Of a DNA stretch of 64,000 bases, positions 38,477 through 47,914 are shown piece after piece (the first letter of the stretch is position 1; each line of letters begins with the position of its first letter). The notes beneath the pieces are model-generated. The model was not told the origin of the DNA. It saw only the letters and a program-made list of their open reading frames with translations, and made no database searches. The DNA is taken from the NCBI RefSeq assembly GCF_007859325.1, contig NZ_VOHK01000003.1:124001-188000 (forward strand). Reading direction: 5' to 3'. This stretch comes from Luteimonas marina (GTDB taxonomy: Bacteria; Pseudomonadota; Gammaproteobacteria; Xanthomonadales; Xanthomonadaceae). A program made the position numbers and the translations under genes.

Positions 38477-39576
38477 TGCATGCAGGCCGGATCGAGGCCG
38501 AGCGCCTGCGCGACGTCGCGCAGGTCGAAGGCGGCGACCGCCTTGTCGTTGTGGACCGCGAACAGCACGCCCGACGGGAACCGCGTGGTGGCGCCGGCGT
38601 GCAGCGCGATGCCGTCGGTCCAGGCCGTGACCTGTCCGGAGAACGCGCCGCGCGGCGCCAGCGTGGTCCGGTCGAACACGCGGAAGATCGTCAGCGGATG
38701 CAGCTGGTCGGCGGCGAGCCAGTAGCCGGCGTCGGCGTCGCAGGTCCACAGCGCGATGCCCTCCGGCTCGCCCTGGAACACGCCTTCGGGAACGCCGCCG
38801 CCGGTGAAGCGGCCATCGAGCGTGTACTCGCGCAGGGTGGCGGCATGGCGCCGGTCCTCGTCCGCGACCAGCAGGCGGTCGTGCGCCGGATCGCCCACCA
38901 GCGACTCCACCATGCGCAGCGCGGTCGCCTCGCGGGTGTCGCCGAAGGCCCCGAGGTGTTGCGCGGCCGGCCGGCCTTCGCTGTCGATGCGGACGCGGTA
39001 GCGGCGCACGCGCCGGTCGAGCTGGTCGAACGGCGGCACGACGTCGAAGCGCGCGCCGTCCATGAAGCTGTCGGTGACGTACAGCTGCAGTTCGCCGACC
39101 TCGGCTTCGTGCGCCCACAGCCCGTACGGGCTGCGCAGCTGGCCTTCGCCGAAGCTGCCCAGCGGCGTGAACGCCGGCAGCCGGAACATCTGCACCCGGC
39201 GGTTGTCGCGTTCGGAGACGAACAGCAGGTCGCCGTGGACGAACACGCCGTTCGGGCGCAGGAACTCGCCGTCCGCGGTGCCCTTGTGGCCCACGGTGCG
39301 CAGTTGCTCGCCGCTATCGGCGTCGAACACCACCAGCTCGTGCGTCTTCTTGGCGGTGGCGATCAGCCAGGTCGTGCCGTCCTCGGCCGGCCAGGTGGCG
39401 AGCGAATCGAGCTCGTCGTCCGGGTTTTCGTGGCTGACGTAGCGCTCGGCCACGGTGACGACGCCGGCGGGCGGCGGGGTGGCCGCGGCGGAGGTCGGCG
39501 CGGAGGAGGATTGCTGGCGCGGGGTCGCGCAGGCGGACAGCAGCAGGGCCGCCAGGAGGGGGAGGGGGAGGCGCAT
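38473..39576 (-). CDS. Beta-propeller lipoprotein, phytase-like
   Basis: A 367-residue lipoprotein: LPLLAALLLSACATP has a lipobox with Cys at about 16. The mature part shows repeated beta-propeller strands (TTWLIATAKKTHELVVFDADSG, ADGEFLRPNGVFVHGDLLFVSERDNRRVQMF, FQGEPEGIALWTCDADAGYWL) as in beta-propeller phytases and NHL-type proteins. A phytase (releasing phosphate from inositol hexakisphosphate) is the best guess because of the DELDSLATW start and the EPEGIALW segment; without a structural match this stays inference. ATG 39576. The met leader begins immediately on the other strand. Confidence 0.72.
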   Translation of the reverse strand: MRLPLPLLAALLLSACATPRQQSSSAPTSAAATPPPAGVVTVAERYVSHENPDDELDSLATWPAEDGTTWLIATAKKTHELVVFDADSGEQLRTVGHKGTADGEFLRPNGVFVHGDLLFVSERDNRRVQMFRLPAFTPLGSFGEGQLRSPYGLWAHEAEVGELQLYVTDSFMDGARFDVVPPFDQLDRRVRRYRVRIDSEGRPAAQHLGAFGDTREATALRMVESLVGDPAHDRLLVADEDRRHAATLREYTLDGRFTGGGVPEGVFQGEPEGIALWTCDADAGYWLAADQLHPLTIFRVFDRTTLAPRGAFSGQVTAWTDGIALHAGATTRFPSGVLFAVHNDKAVAAFDLRDVAQALGLDPACMQ

Positions 39577-39613
39577 CGCGAAATTATGGCCGGAACCCGG
39601 CCTGAAGAGCGAT

Positions 39614-39665
39614 ATCGCTTCATCGGCATGAAGCGATTGACAAGCGTCGAAACCGCAGGCAAGCT
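39614..39665 (+). promoter_or_regulatory. met operon promoter with adjoining palindrome
   Basis: ATCGCTTCAT (39614-39623) is perfectly inverted at 39628-39637 as ATGAAGCGAT, with a 4-bp centre (CGGC). Its last base is the first base of the -35 box TTGACA (39637-39642); a weak -10 (CAAGCT, 39660-39665) follows after 17 bp. Such a palindrome abutting -35 is a good operator candidate for a methionine-pathway regulator (SahR or MetR type); the regulator is not identified. Start expected near 39672, at the riboswitch 5' end. Confidence 0.6.
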
Positions 39666-39670
39666 GGCCG

Positions 39671-39796
39671 CCATCCATCGAGACCGGCTGAGGGACAGGC
39701 CCGAAGACGCCGGGGCAACCTGATGGGGACGACCGCAAGGTCGTGCCCGTCGCGGTGCCAAGTCCTGCGGGGACCTGAGCGTCCACCGGAAGATGG
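39671..39796 (+). promoter_or_regulatory. SAM-I (S-box) riboswitch
   Basis: S-adenosylmethionine-binding leader ahead of metX-metB-hom. Seen: P1 arms CCATC (39671-39675) and GATGG (39792-39796); core CTGAGGGACAGGCCCGAAG, then CCGGGGCAACC, and GGTGCCAAGTCCTG (39754-39767), which follow the S-box consensus in order and spacing; a variable hairpin (GACGACCGCAAGGTCGT) lies between. There is no U-tract terminator in the 100 nt between the switch and the metX start, so control at translation initiation, or Rho-dependent, seems likelier than intrinsic termination. Confidence 0.9.
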
Positions 39797-39895
39797 TTGC
39801 GCAACGTCCCCGCGGCGGATGCGCATCGGCCGGCAGCGACCGGCGTCTTCCGATCCCCGCGAGCATCGATGGCCGTCCTTCCACCGGATCGCGCC

Positions 39896-40936
39896 ATGAG
39901 CCTTGCCGACGTTCCCGCCGCCACGCTTGCGCCGCTCGACGACATCGCGTCGCTGCGCGTGCCTGCGCCCGGCGTGCCGCAGGCGCGGCGCGGCGAGATC
40001 GAGTTGCCCCTGCAGCTGCGCCATGCCGGCGCGCGCAGCGTGCGCATCGCCTGGGAACTCAGCGGCCCGGCGGATGCGCCGGTGGTGTTCGTGGCCGGCG
40101 GCATCTCGGCGCACCGGCACATCGCCGCCAATCCGCAGTTCCCGGAAGCCGGCTGGGCCAACGACCTGGTCGGCGGCGGACGCGCGCTCGACCCCGCGCG
40201 CTGTCGCCTGCTCGGCTTCGACTACGTCGGCGCCGACGGCCGCATCGACGCGCCGATCGACACCGCCGACCAGGCCGACGCCGTCGCCGCATTGCTCGAC
40301 GCGCTGGGCATCGCCTCGCTGCAGGCCTTCGTCGGCTACTCCTACGGCGCGCTGGTCGGCCTGCAGCTCGCGATCCGCCACCCGGCGCGGCTGGCGAAGC
40401 TGGTCGCGGTCAGCGGCGCGCATCGCGCCCATCCCTATGCCGCCGCGTGGCGCGCGCTGCAGCGCAAGGCGGTGGCGCTGGGCCAGCTGCAGTGCGCCGA
40501 CGTGCAGGGCCTGTCGCTGGCGCGCCAGTTCGCGATGCTCAGCTACCGCACGCCCGAGGAGTTCGAGGAGCGCTTCGACGCGCCGGCGGAAGTGGTCGGC
40601 GGTCGCGTGCGCGTGGCCGCCGAGGACTATCTCGACGCCGCCGGCGCGCGCTTCACCGCGCGCACGCCGGTCAACGCCTGGCTGCGCCTGTCCGAATCGA
40701 TCGACCTGCACCGCATCGACCCCGCGCAGGTGCGCGTGCCGACCCTCGTGGTCGCGGTCGAGGGCGATCGCCTGGTGCCGCTGTCCGATTCCGTGGCGCT
40801 GGTCGAGGGACTCGGCAGCGCCGGCCAGCTGCGCGTGCTGCGCTCGGCCTACGGCCACGACGCCTTCCTGAAAGAAACCGACCGCATCGACGGCATCCTC
40901 GCCGGCGCGCTGCGCAACCCCGGAGAAACCGCATGA
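39896..40936 (+). CDS. metX: Homoserine O-acyltransferase (MetX family)
   Basis: Alpha/beta-hydrolase-fold acyltransferase activating homoserine (acetyl- or succinyl-CoA) for methionine synthesis. ATG 39896 (MSLADVPAAT) gives 346 residues; an ATG at 39869 is possible. Seen: GYSYGALVGLQLAIRHP with the nucleophilic Ser, VAVEGDRLVPLSDS with the catalytic Asp and AYGHDAFLKE with the catalytic His. Acetyl versus succinyl specificity cannot be told safely here. It overlaps metB by 4 bp (ATGA). First gene of the riboswitch-controlled operon. A serine acyltransferase role (as in some relatives) is less likely given its neighbours. Confidence 0.88.
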   Translation: MSLADVPAATLAPLDDIASLRVPAPGVPQARRGEIELPLQLRHAGARSVRIAWELSGPADAPVVFVAGGISAHRHIAANPQFPEAGWANDLVGGGRALDPARCRLLGFDYVGADGRIDAPIDTADQADAVAALLDALGIASLQAFVGYSYGALVGLQLAIRHPARLAKLVAVSGAHRAHPYAAAWRALQRKAVALGQLQCADVQGLSLARQFAMLSYRTPEEFEERFDAPAEVVGGRVRVAAEDYLDAAGARFTARTPVNAWLRLSESIDLHRIDPAQVRVPTLVVAVEGDRLVPLSDSVALVEGLGSAGQLRVLRSAYGHDAFLKETDRIDGILAGALRNPGETA

Positions 40937-42162
40937 CCGCCCCCACCTGCAGCACCGACGCCGACAGCCGCCGGCCCGCCACCCGCGCGGTGCGCGCCGG
41001 CATCGACCGCGACACCGCCCACGGCGCGGTCGTGCCGCCGATCGTGCTGTCGAGCAACTTCAGCTTCGACGGCTTCGGCAACAAGCGCCAGTACGACTAC
41101 ACCCGCAGCGGCAACCCCACCCGCGACCTGCTCGGCGAGGCGCTGGCCGAACTCGAGGGCGGCGCCGGCGGCGTGGTCACCGCGACCGGCATGGGCGCGA
41201 TCACCCTGGTGCTGCACGCGCTGCTCGAGACCGGCGACAGGCTCGTGGTGCCGCACGACGCCTACGGCGGCAGCTGGCGCCTGTTCAACGCGCTGGCGAA
41301 AAAGGGCCACTTCGAGCTGATCACCGCCGACCTGACCGACCCGCGCTCGCTCGCCGACGCGCTGGCGCAGTCGCCGAAAGTCGTGCTGATCGAAACCCCG
41401 TCCAACCCGCTGCTGCGCGTGACCGACCTGCGCTTCGTGATCGAGGCCGCGCACCGCGCCGGCGCGCTGGCCGTGGTCGACAACACCTTCCTCTCGCCCG
41501 CGCTGCAGGCGCCGATCGCGTTCGGCGCCGACGTGGTGGTGCATTCGACCACCAAGTACATCAACGGCCACAGCGACGTCGTCGGTGGCGCGGTGGTGGC
41601 GAAGACGCCGGAGCTGCACGAGCAGCTCGCGTGGTGGGCGAATGCGCTGGGCATCACCGGATCGCCATTCGACAGCTTCCTGACCCTGCGCGGCCTGCGC
41701 ACGCTGGACGCGCGCCTGCGCGTGCACCAGGAGAACGCGCAGGCGATCGCGGAACAGCTCGAGGCGCATGCGGCGGTGGCGAAGGTGCACTACCCGGGGC
41801 TGGCCTCGCATCCGGGGCACGCGCTGGCAGCGCGCCAGCAGAAGGGCTTCGGCGCGATGCTGTCGCTGGAGATCGACGGTGGCGTCGAGGCGGTGCGCGC
41901 CTTCGTCGACGGCCTGCAGTACTTCACCCTGGCCGAGTCGCTGGGCGGGGTCGAGAGCCTGGTCGCGCACCCGGCGTCGATGACGCATGCGGCGATGACG
42001 CCCGAAGCGCGCGCGGCGGCCGGCATTCCCGACGGCCTGCTGCGGCTGTCGGTCGGCATCGAGGCGCTGGACGACCTGCAGGCCGACCTCGCCGCGGGAC
42101 TGGCGCGCGCGCAGCGCGTCATCGAGGCCGAGGGCGAAGCCCGCAGGCGGGTGGACGCGTGA
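40933..42162 (+). CDS. metB: Cystathionine gamma-synthase (Cys/Met PLP enzyme)
   Basis: PLP-dependent enzyme joining acyl-homoserine and cysteine into cystathionine; 409 residues, slightly longer than typical because of a short N-terminal extension. Seen: SNFSFDGFGNKRQYDYTRSGNPTRD, the phosphate-binding GMGAITLVLHAL, DNTFLSPALQAPI and HSTTKYINGHSDVVGG with the PLP-binding Lys, plus the C-terminal SLGGVESLVAHPASMTHAAM. O-acylhomoserine sulfhydrylase or cystathionine gamma-lyase are close relatives; the operon favours MetB. ATG 40933 overlaps metX by 4 bp. A longer open frame upstream of the ATG is a shadow of metX. Confidence 0.93.
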   Translation: MTAPTCSTDADSRRPATRAVRAGIDRDTAHGAVVPPIVLSSNFSFDGFGNKRQYDYTRSGNPTRDLLGEALAELEGGAGGVVTATGMGAITLVLHALLETGDRLVVPHDAYGGSWRLFNALAKKGHFELITADLTDPRSLADALAQSPKVVLIETPSNPLLRVTDLRFVIEAAHRAGALAVVDNTFLSPALQAPIAFGADVVVHSTTKYINGHSDVVGGAVVAKTPELHEQLAWWANALGITGSPFDSFLTLRGLRTLDARLRVHQENAQAIAEQLEAHAAVAKVHYPGLASHPGHALAARQQKGFGAMLSLEIDGGVEAVRAFVDGLQYFTLAESLGGVESLVAHPASMTHAAMTPEARAAAGIPDGLLRLSVGIEALDDLQADLAAGLARAQRVIEAEGEARRRVDA

Positions 42163-43250
42163 GCGCCGTGACCCCGATCCGGACCCCGGCCCCGGCCGCG
42201 CACGGCGGGCGCATCGCCCTGCTCGGCACCGGCGTGGTCGGCAGCGCGGTGGTCGCGCGCTACCGGCAGCTGGTGGACAAGGGCGTGCCGCTGCCGCCGT
42301 TCGCGTGGCTGAGCAACTCGCGCGCGCAGGTGTCGAACACCGGTTCGCTGGACGAAGCGATTGCGCAGGCGCGCTCGGCGCCGCGGCACCAGGGCACGAT
42401 GCCGCCGTGGGCCGAGGGCGAATCGCTCGCGCGCGGCGACATCGTCATCGACGCCACCGCCAGCGACACCGTCGCCGGCTGGCATCCCGAGTGGCTGCAC
42501 CGCGGCATCCACGTGGTCACCGCCAACAAGCTCGGCAACGGCGGCGACCTTGCGCGCGCGCAGGCGATCGTCGACGCGCAGCGCGACGGCGCGCGCTACG
42601 GCGACTCGGCCACGGTCGGCGCCGGCCTGCCGCTGCTGCGCCTGATCCGCGAACTGGTCGCCGGCGGCGACCGCATCCACGCGGTGGAGGGCGTGCTGTC
42701 GGGTTCGCTGGCGTGGCTGCTGTCGCGCTACGACGACACCCGCCCGTTTTCCGACCTCGTGCGCGAAGCGCGCGACGCCGGTTACGCCGAGCCCGACCCG
42801 CGCCAGGACCTCTCCGGCGAGGACGTGCGCCGCAAGCTGCTGATCCTCGCGCGGGCATCCGGCCTGCCGCTGGAGGCACGCGACATCACCGTGTCCTCGC
42901 TGGTGCCGCAGGCGCTGCAGGACGCGCCCGTCGATGCAGTCGACGCGCAGCTCACCGCGCTCGACAAGCCGCTGCGCGAACGCTTCGTCAACGCCTACCG
43001 CAACGACGCGCGGCTGTGTTTCGTCGGCCGCTTCGACGCCGAGCGCGGCGCCAGCGTCGGCCTGCGCGCGCTGCCGCTGTCGCATCCGCTGGTCAGCGGC
43101 CACGGCACCGACAACCGCGCCGCGATCTTCAGCGACCGCTACAGCGACCAGCCGCTGGTGATCCAGGGCCCGGGCGCGGGCGCCAAGGTGACCGCGGCGG
43201 CGCTGCTCGACGACGTGCTGCGGATTGCGCGCGTTTCGGCGGCAGGCTGA
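42159..43250 (+). CDS. hom: Homoserine dehydrogenase, stand-alone ThrA-type
   Basis: NAD(P)-dependent reduction of aspartate semialdehyde to homoserine. The 363 residues comprise only the dehydrogenase: the Rossmann motif RIALLGTGVVGSAVV, IHVVTANKLGNGGDLA, the active-site region GDSATVGAGLPLLRLIREL and VLSGSLAWLLSRYDDTRPFSDLVREARDAGYAEPDPRQDLSGEDV. It resembles the C-terminal domain of the ThrA/MetL fusions, with neither aspartokinase nor ACT domain, so no threonine feedback site is visible. GTG 42159 overlaps the metB stop (GTGA). In this operon the enzyme would feed methionine rather than threonine. Confidence 0.92.
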   Translation: MSAVTPIRTPAPAAHGGRIALLGTGVVGSAVVARYRQLVDKGVPLPPFAWLSNSRAQVSNTGSLDEAIAQARSAPRHQGTMPPWAEGESLARGDIVIDATASDTVAGWHPEWLHRGIHVVTANKLGNGGDLARAQAIVDAQRDGARYGDSATVGAGLPLLRLIRELVAGGDRIHAVEGVLSGSLAWLLSRYDDTRPFSDLVREARDAGYAEPDPRQDLSGEDVRRKLLILARASGLPLEARDITVSSLVPQALQDAPVDAVDAQLTALDKPLRERFVNAYRNDARLCFVGRFDAERGASVGLRALPLSHPLVSGHGTDNRAAIFSDRYSDQPLVIQGPGAGAKVTAAALLDDVLRIARVSAAG

Positions 43251-43265
43251 GCGGAGGCACAAACC

Positions 43266-43339
43266 GTAGGAGCGCCTTCAGGCGCGACCGTGTTGCCCGG
43301 GCCTCGTCGGATTCCGGTCGCGGCTGAAGCCGCTCCTGC
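43266..43339. repeat. Intergenic inverted repeat, family D copy 2
   Basis: Left arm 43266-43289 (GTAGGAGCGCCTTCAGGCGC...) and right arm 43316-43339, the latter in the variant form with CGGCTGAAGCCG. It starts 16 bp after the hom stop, between converging hom and sdaA. A fragment mixing family B/C and A ends (GATGAC, GAAATGAC) lies at about 43400-43497; otherwise the rest of the gap holds nothing I can identify. Confidence 0.8.
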
Positions 43340-43541
43340 AAGAGTGCGGGTCTGGGCGGGCCTGGCGTTTGGAGGCCTGCGGATGCGGAGCCCCCGCTGC
43401 ATTCGGGATGACGGCTTCTGTATCCCGCACTCGGGACTCTGCTTCCATTGCATGGGCAGCGGTGGAAGCAGATTCCTCGCTTCGCTCGAAATGACAGCTC
43501 GCGGGACGTGCTAACGGGGGCAGGATCAACGCGCGCACGCA

Positions 43542-44924
<1,383 letters not shown>

Positions 44925-45045
44925 GGGCTGCGGCTGCTGGGGCGAACTGCTGTCATTGTATTGGTTGCGCGCGAAACCGACGTGGTGCGACGCCGCAGCC
45001 GCCGGTCCGGGTACCCTTGGCGGTTCCGGCCCGACGGACCTGTCG

Positions 45046-45273
45046 ATGTCCCGCTACATCCTGTACCAGCGCGACGATTGCCATCTTTGCGACCAGGCCA
45101 TCGACCTGCTGGCGCGGGCGCGTTTCCCGGAGCCGGAGAGCGTGTTCATCGACGACGACTCCGTCCTCGAAGCGCGCTACGGGCACCGCGTGCCGGTGCT
45201 GCGCGACGAGGCCACCGGCGCCGAGCTGGACTGGCCGTTCGATGCGGAGGCGTTGGGGAGCCGTTGGCGATGA
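45046..45273 (+). CDS. Glutaredoxin-like thiol protein (DUF836)
   Basis: A 75-residue glutaredoxin-fold protein: [19 protein letters not shown] contains the CxxC motif, and [22 protein letters not shown] has the cis-Pro position (RVPV) and the short ending typical of the DUF836 group. ATG 45046; longer frames add leader-like sequence. Its stop overlaps the start of the next gene by 4 bp (ATGA). Targets unknown. Confidence 0.88.
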   Translation: MSRYILYQRDDCHLCDQAIDLLARARFPEPESVFIDDDSVLEARYGHRVPVLRDEATGAELDWPFDAEALGSRWR

Positions 45274-45719
45274 GGGCGTGTGGTGTCGTGTTGGGAATGC
45301 TGGTGGCGGGAGGCGTGATGGCGGACGACGTGCACCTGGGCAAGCTGCCCGCGGCCGATCCGGCGTCCTGGCAGGGCAGGACGCTGGGGGAGGTGGTGAA
45401 TGCCGCGCAGGTCGAGCGCGTGATCCTGCTGCGCGCGGTCACCAGCGCGCCGGCCGACCTCGACCTGGCCAACGTGCGACGCATGCTGGTGGAAGGCGCC
45501 GACGCGCAGATGGAAGCGCCGGACCCGTTGCGACCGCTGTCGCCGTGGCGGGCGCGTGACGGCATCTGGCATGCCGTGCTGCTCATGCGGTCCGGGGGCG
45601 TGTTCGAACTCGAGATCCACGCCGTCGGCGATCGGCGGCGCGGCTGCCTCGCGGCCGGGGATGGAGCGTTCGGCTGCTTCGACCTGCCCGAACGCGAAAT
45701 GCCCCCGGCCGACCCGTAG
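45270..45719 (+). CDS. Small exported protein of unknown function
   Basis: A 149-residue protein with a short signal-like start ([21 protein letters not shown]) and a compact body with LRAVTSAPADLDLANVRRM and GIWHAVLLMRSGGVFELEIHAV; the C-terminus has two close Cys (RRGCLAAGDGAFGCFDLPE) that could form a disulphide. No family recognised. It is translationally coupled to the glutaredoxin-like gene (4-bp overlap) and converges on the yceI operon, stop codons 10 bp apart. Confidence 0.78.
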   Translation: MRACGVVLGMLVAGGVMADDVHLGKLPAADPASWQGRTLGEVVNAAQVERVILLRAVTSAPADLDLANVRRMLVEGADAQMEAPDPLRPLSPWRARDGIWHAVLLMRSGGVFELEIHAVGDRRRGCLAAGDGAFGCFDLPEREMPPADP

Positions 45720-45729
45720 GCGCGGACCG

Positions 45730-46296
45730 TCAGCGTGCGGGAACGAGGAACACCCGCGTACTGATCGCCACCTCGTCGGGAATCGTGCCGGTGTCGGCCC
45801 AGTCGCCGCCGCCGACGCCGAAGTCCAGGCGCTTCACCGTGGCCTTGCCCGACAGCGTCGCCGGCGCACCCGGCGTCCAGGCGAAGGTGAGCGTGACCGG
45901 CTTGCTGACGCCGCGCAGGGTGAGCGTGCCGTCCGCGGCGTACTGGTCGCCGCCGAGCGCGCGGAACTTCTCCGCCACGTAGCGCGCCTGCGCGAACTTC
46001 GACACGTTGAAGAAGTCGCCGCCGGTCAGGGTCGAATCGCGGTCGGCGTTGCCGGTGCTGGTGCCGACGAGCTGGATGGTGACGTCGAGCTTCGCCGAAT
46101 CGAGCTGTTCCGGATCGAAGCTGAGCCTGGTGTCGAAGCCGCCGAACTTGCCGGTGAACACCTCGCCGTCGTACTTGGTGGCGAACGCCAGCGAGGAGCC
46201 CGGCGCCTGCACGTAGTCGGTCGCGGCGGCGGGGGCGGCCATCATCGCCACCAGCATGGCGGCGACGGCGGCGGGGGAGGTCAGCTTAGGCGACAT
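45730..46296 (-). CDS. yceI: YceI family periplasmic protein (copy 2 of operon)
   Basis: A 188-residue YceI protein, a lipocalin-like barrel that binds isoprenoid-type lipids. Signal peptide VAAMLVAMMAAPAAA is followed by FATKYDGEVFTGKFGGFDTRLSFDPEQL, GNADRDSTLTGGDFFNVSKFAQARYVAE and GTLTLRGVSKPVTLTFAW, the family pattern. ATG 46296; it overlaps the cytochrome gene before it by 11 bp. It differs clearly from the second YceI at 46876, so the two are old paralogues. Third gene of the operon. Confidence 0.93.
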   Translation of the reverse strand: MSPKLTSPAAVAAMLVAMMAAPAAATDYVQAPGSSLAFATKYDGEVFTGKFGGFDTRLSFDPEQLDSAKLDVTIQLVGTSTGNADRDSTLTGGDFFNVSKFAQARYVAEKFRALGGDQYAADGTLTLRGVSKPVTLTFAWTPGAPATLSGKATVKRLDFGVGGGDWADTGTIPDEVAISTRVFLVPAR

Positions 46297-46879
46297 GGTC
46301 GGGGTCCTGCGTGGGGGTGGTGGGGCGCGGCCTGCGCCGCGGCAGCATGCGCGCGAGGGTGTCGTCGCGCTGGAAGAGGTGGTGGTAGAACGCCGCGCCG
46401 GCATGCGCGGCCACGAGTACGACCAGCACCCAGAACAGGAGTTCATGCGCGTCGCGCGCCTGGTCGGCGAGCCATTCATTGGGGCCGACCAGCTTGGGCA
46501 CGTCGAACAGGCCGAACCAGCGGAACGGGCGCAGGCCGCTGGCCGAATCGTAGAGCCAGCCCGACAGCGGGATCGCCAGCGCCAGCGCGTACAGCGCCCA
46601 GTGCGTGACCGCGGCGATCGCCGCCTGCCAGGTCGGCGTGCCCGCCACCGGCTTCGGCGCGCCGGCGTACAGCCGCCAGCCCAGCCGCAGCAGCATCAGC
46701 GCGAGCACGGTGATGCCCATCGACTTGTGCGCGGTGTAGACCCAGAAGTATTTCGGCGTGCGCGGCAGTTCGCCCATGGTCAGGCCGACGATGGCCAGCG
46801 CCAGGATCAGCAGCACGATCAGCCAGTGGAAGGACTGGCTGACGGCGCCCCAGCGGTCCGGGGTGTTCTTCAGGGTCAT
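46286..46879 (-). CDS. Cytochrome b561
   Basis: A 197-residue inner-membrane cytochrome b561 with four helices. Haem-ligand His residues are visible in SQSFHWLIVLL, VYTAHKSMG, AVTHWALYALAL and RDAHELLFWVLV. Members take electrons from quinol or superoxide. ATG 46879 overlaps the preceding yceI by 4 bp and the 3' end overlaps the following yceI by 11 bp; YceI plus cytochrome b561 is a recurrent pairing, suggesting YceI delivers or protects a lipid such as ubiquinone. Confidence 0.93.
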   Translation of the reverse strand: MTLKNTPDRWGAVSQSFHWLIVLLILALAIVGLTMGELPRTPKYFWVYTAHKSMGITVLALMLLRLGWRLYAGAPKPVAGTPTWQAAIAAVTHWALYALALAIPLSGWLYDSASGLRPFRWFGLFDVPKLVGPNEWLADQARDAHELLFWVLVVLVAAHAGAAFYHHLFQRDDTLARMLPRRRPRPTTPTQDPDHVA

Positions 46880-47616
46880 GGCAGGGGCTCCGGGTCTGGC
46901 GGCGGGCTGGATTCGGAAGCGGGTTCAGGATCGGGAACGTCCACGGGATCGGGCACAGGCCCGGTCGGGATCGCCGCATCCGCGGGCGACGCGTCGCCGT
47001 CCGAAGCTTCGGCCTCGGCGCCTGCGCGCATGCGCGTCGCCTCCGCCTCGATCCGCAGTTCCACCGCGTCGCCGATCACCGACTTCCATGCGGTGATGCC
47101 GAAGTCGGCGCGGCTGAGCGTCGCGGTCGCCGAGAAGCCGACGGTGCGGCGGAACGGCGGCAGCGGGTGGCGTTTGGCGGCGTTGAGCGCGACGTGCAGC
47201 GCGACCTCGCGGCTCACGCCGCGCAGGCTCAGGGTGCCGTGCACGATGGCCCGGCGTTCGTCGACCGGCTCGACCCGGGTCGAGGTGAAGCGCGCGAGCG
47301 GATGCGCGTCGGCGTCGAGCAGGCTGCGCGCGAGCGTGGCGCGGTTCCAGTCGGCGTCGCCGAAATCGAGCCGCGCCAGCGGGATCTCCACGGCCACGCG
47401 CGCGGTGCTCCAATCATCGGGATCGAAGTGCAGCGTCCCGGTCGCGCCGGACACGGTGCCCAGCGCTTTCGAGAAACCGGCGTGGTCGACCGCCACGAGG
47501 ATGCGCGTATGCACCGGGTCCAGCGCATAGGCCTCGCCCCCGGCGCGCGCGGCACCGGCCAGCGCGAGCAGCAGGCACGGGATCGCGAACAGGCAGTGGC
47601 GCAGGAAGCGGGGCAT
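46876..47616 (-). CDS. YceI family protein with acidic Pro-rich tail (first in operon)
   Basis: A 246-residue YceI-like protein: signal peptide (CLLLALAGAARA), then YALDPVHTRILVAVDHAGFSKALGTVSGATG and TATLSRADFGITAWKSVIGDAVELRIEAEA, the characteristic DPxHT start and C-terminal strand. Unlike the downstream copy it ends in a 50-residue acidic, Pro-rich tail (PVPDPVDVPDPEPASESS), low-complexity and possibly envelope-spanning. ATG 47616. The 298 bp upstream, before the sensor kinase start, hold only a small hairpin (GCAACG/CGTTGC at 47692-47706). Confidence 0.9.
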   Translation of the reverse strand: MPRFLRHCLFAIPCLLLALAGAARAGGEAYALDPVHTRILVAVDHAGFSKALGTVSGATGTLHFDPDDWSTARVAVEIPLARLDFGDADWNRATLARSLLDADAHPLARFTSTRVEPVDERRAIVHGTLSLRGVSREVALHVALNAAKRHPLPPFRRTVGFSATATLSRADFGITAWKSVIGDAVELRIEAEATRMRAGAEAEASDGDASPADAAIPTGPVPDPVDVPDPEPASESSPPPDPEPLP

Positions 47617-47914
47617 CGGAGTCCTGGTGGCGGACGAGGCCGGTCGGGGGCCATTCTAGGCGGAGCGCGCGGCGGGGCCGGGGTTGCGCGGGCAACGTAG
47701 CGTTGCGAGGATGCACGGCCACGCGCTGCGCGGGCCCGGGTCGATCGACCTGCGGCACGCCTGCCGCGCGTGCGGGGACAGGCGCTTTTCCCGTTGGACG
47801 GAGGGAACGCGGATCCGCTGCGTCGCATGACCCGCTGGCGCCGGCCCGATCCGGGCGGATGTCGATCCGGTCCGGCGGTGCGGGATCCAGGGCACGGGCA
47901 ACCGGGGAGGCAGG

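Noticed and set aside
39793..40932. N-terminal extension of MetB through the metX gene
   Set aside because: Shadow frame of metX; the ATG at 40933 overlapping the metX stop gives the normal protein length.
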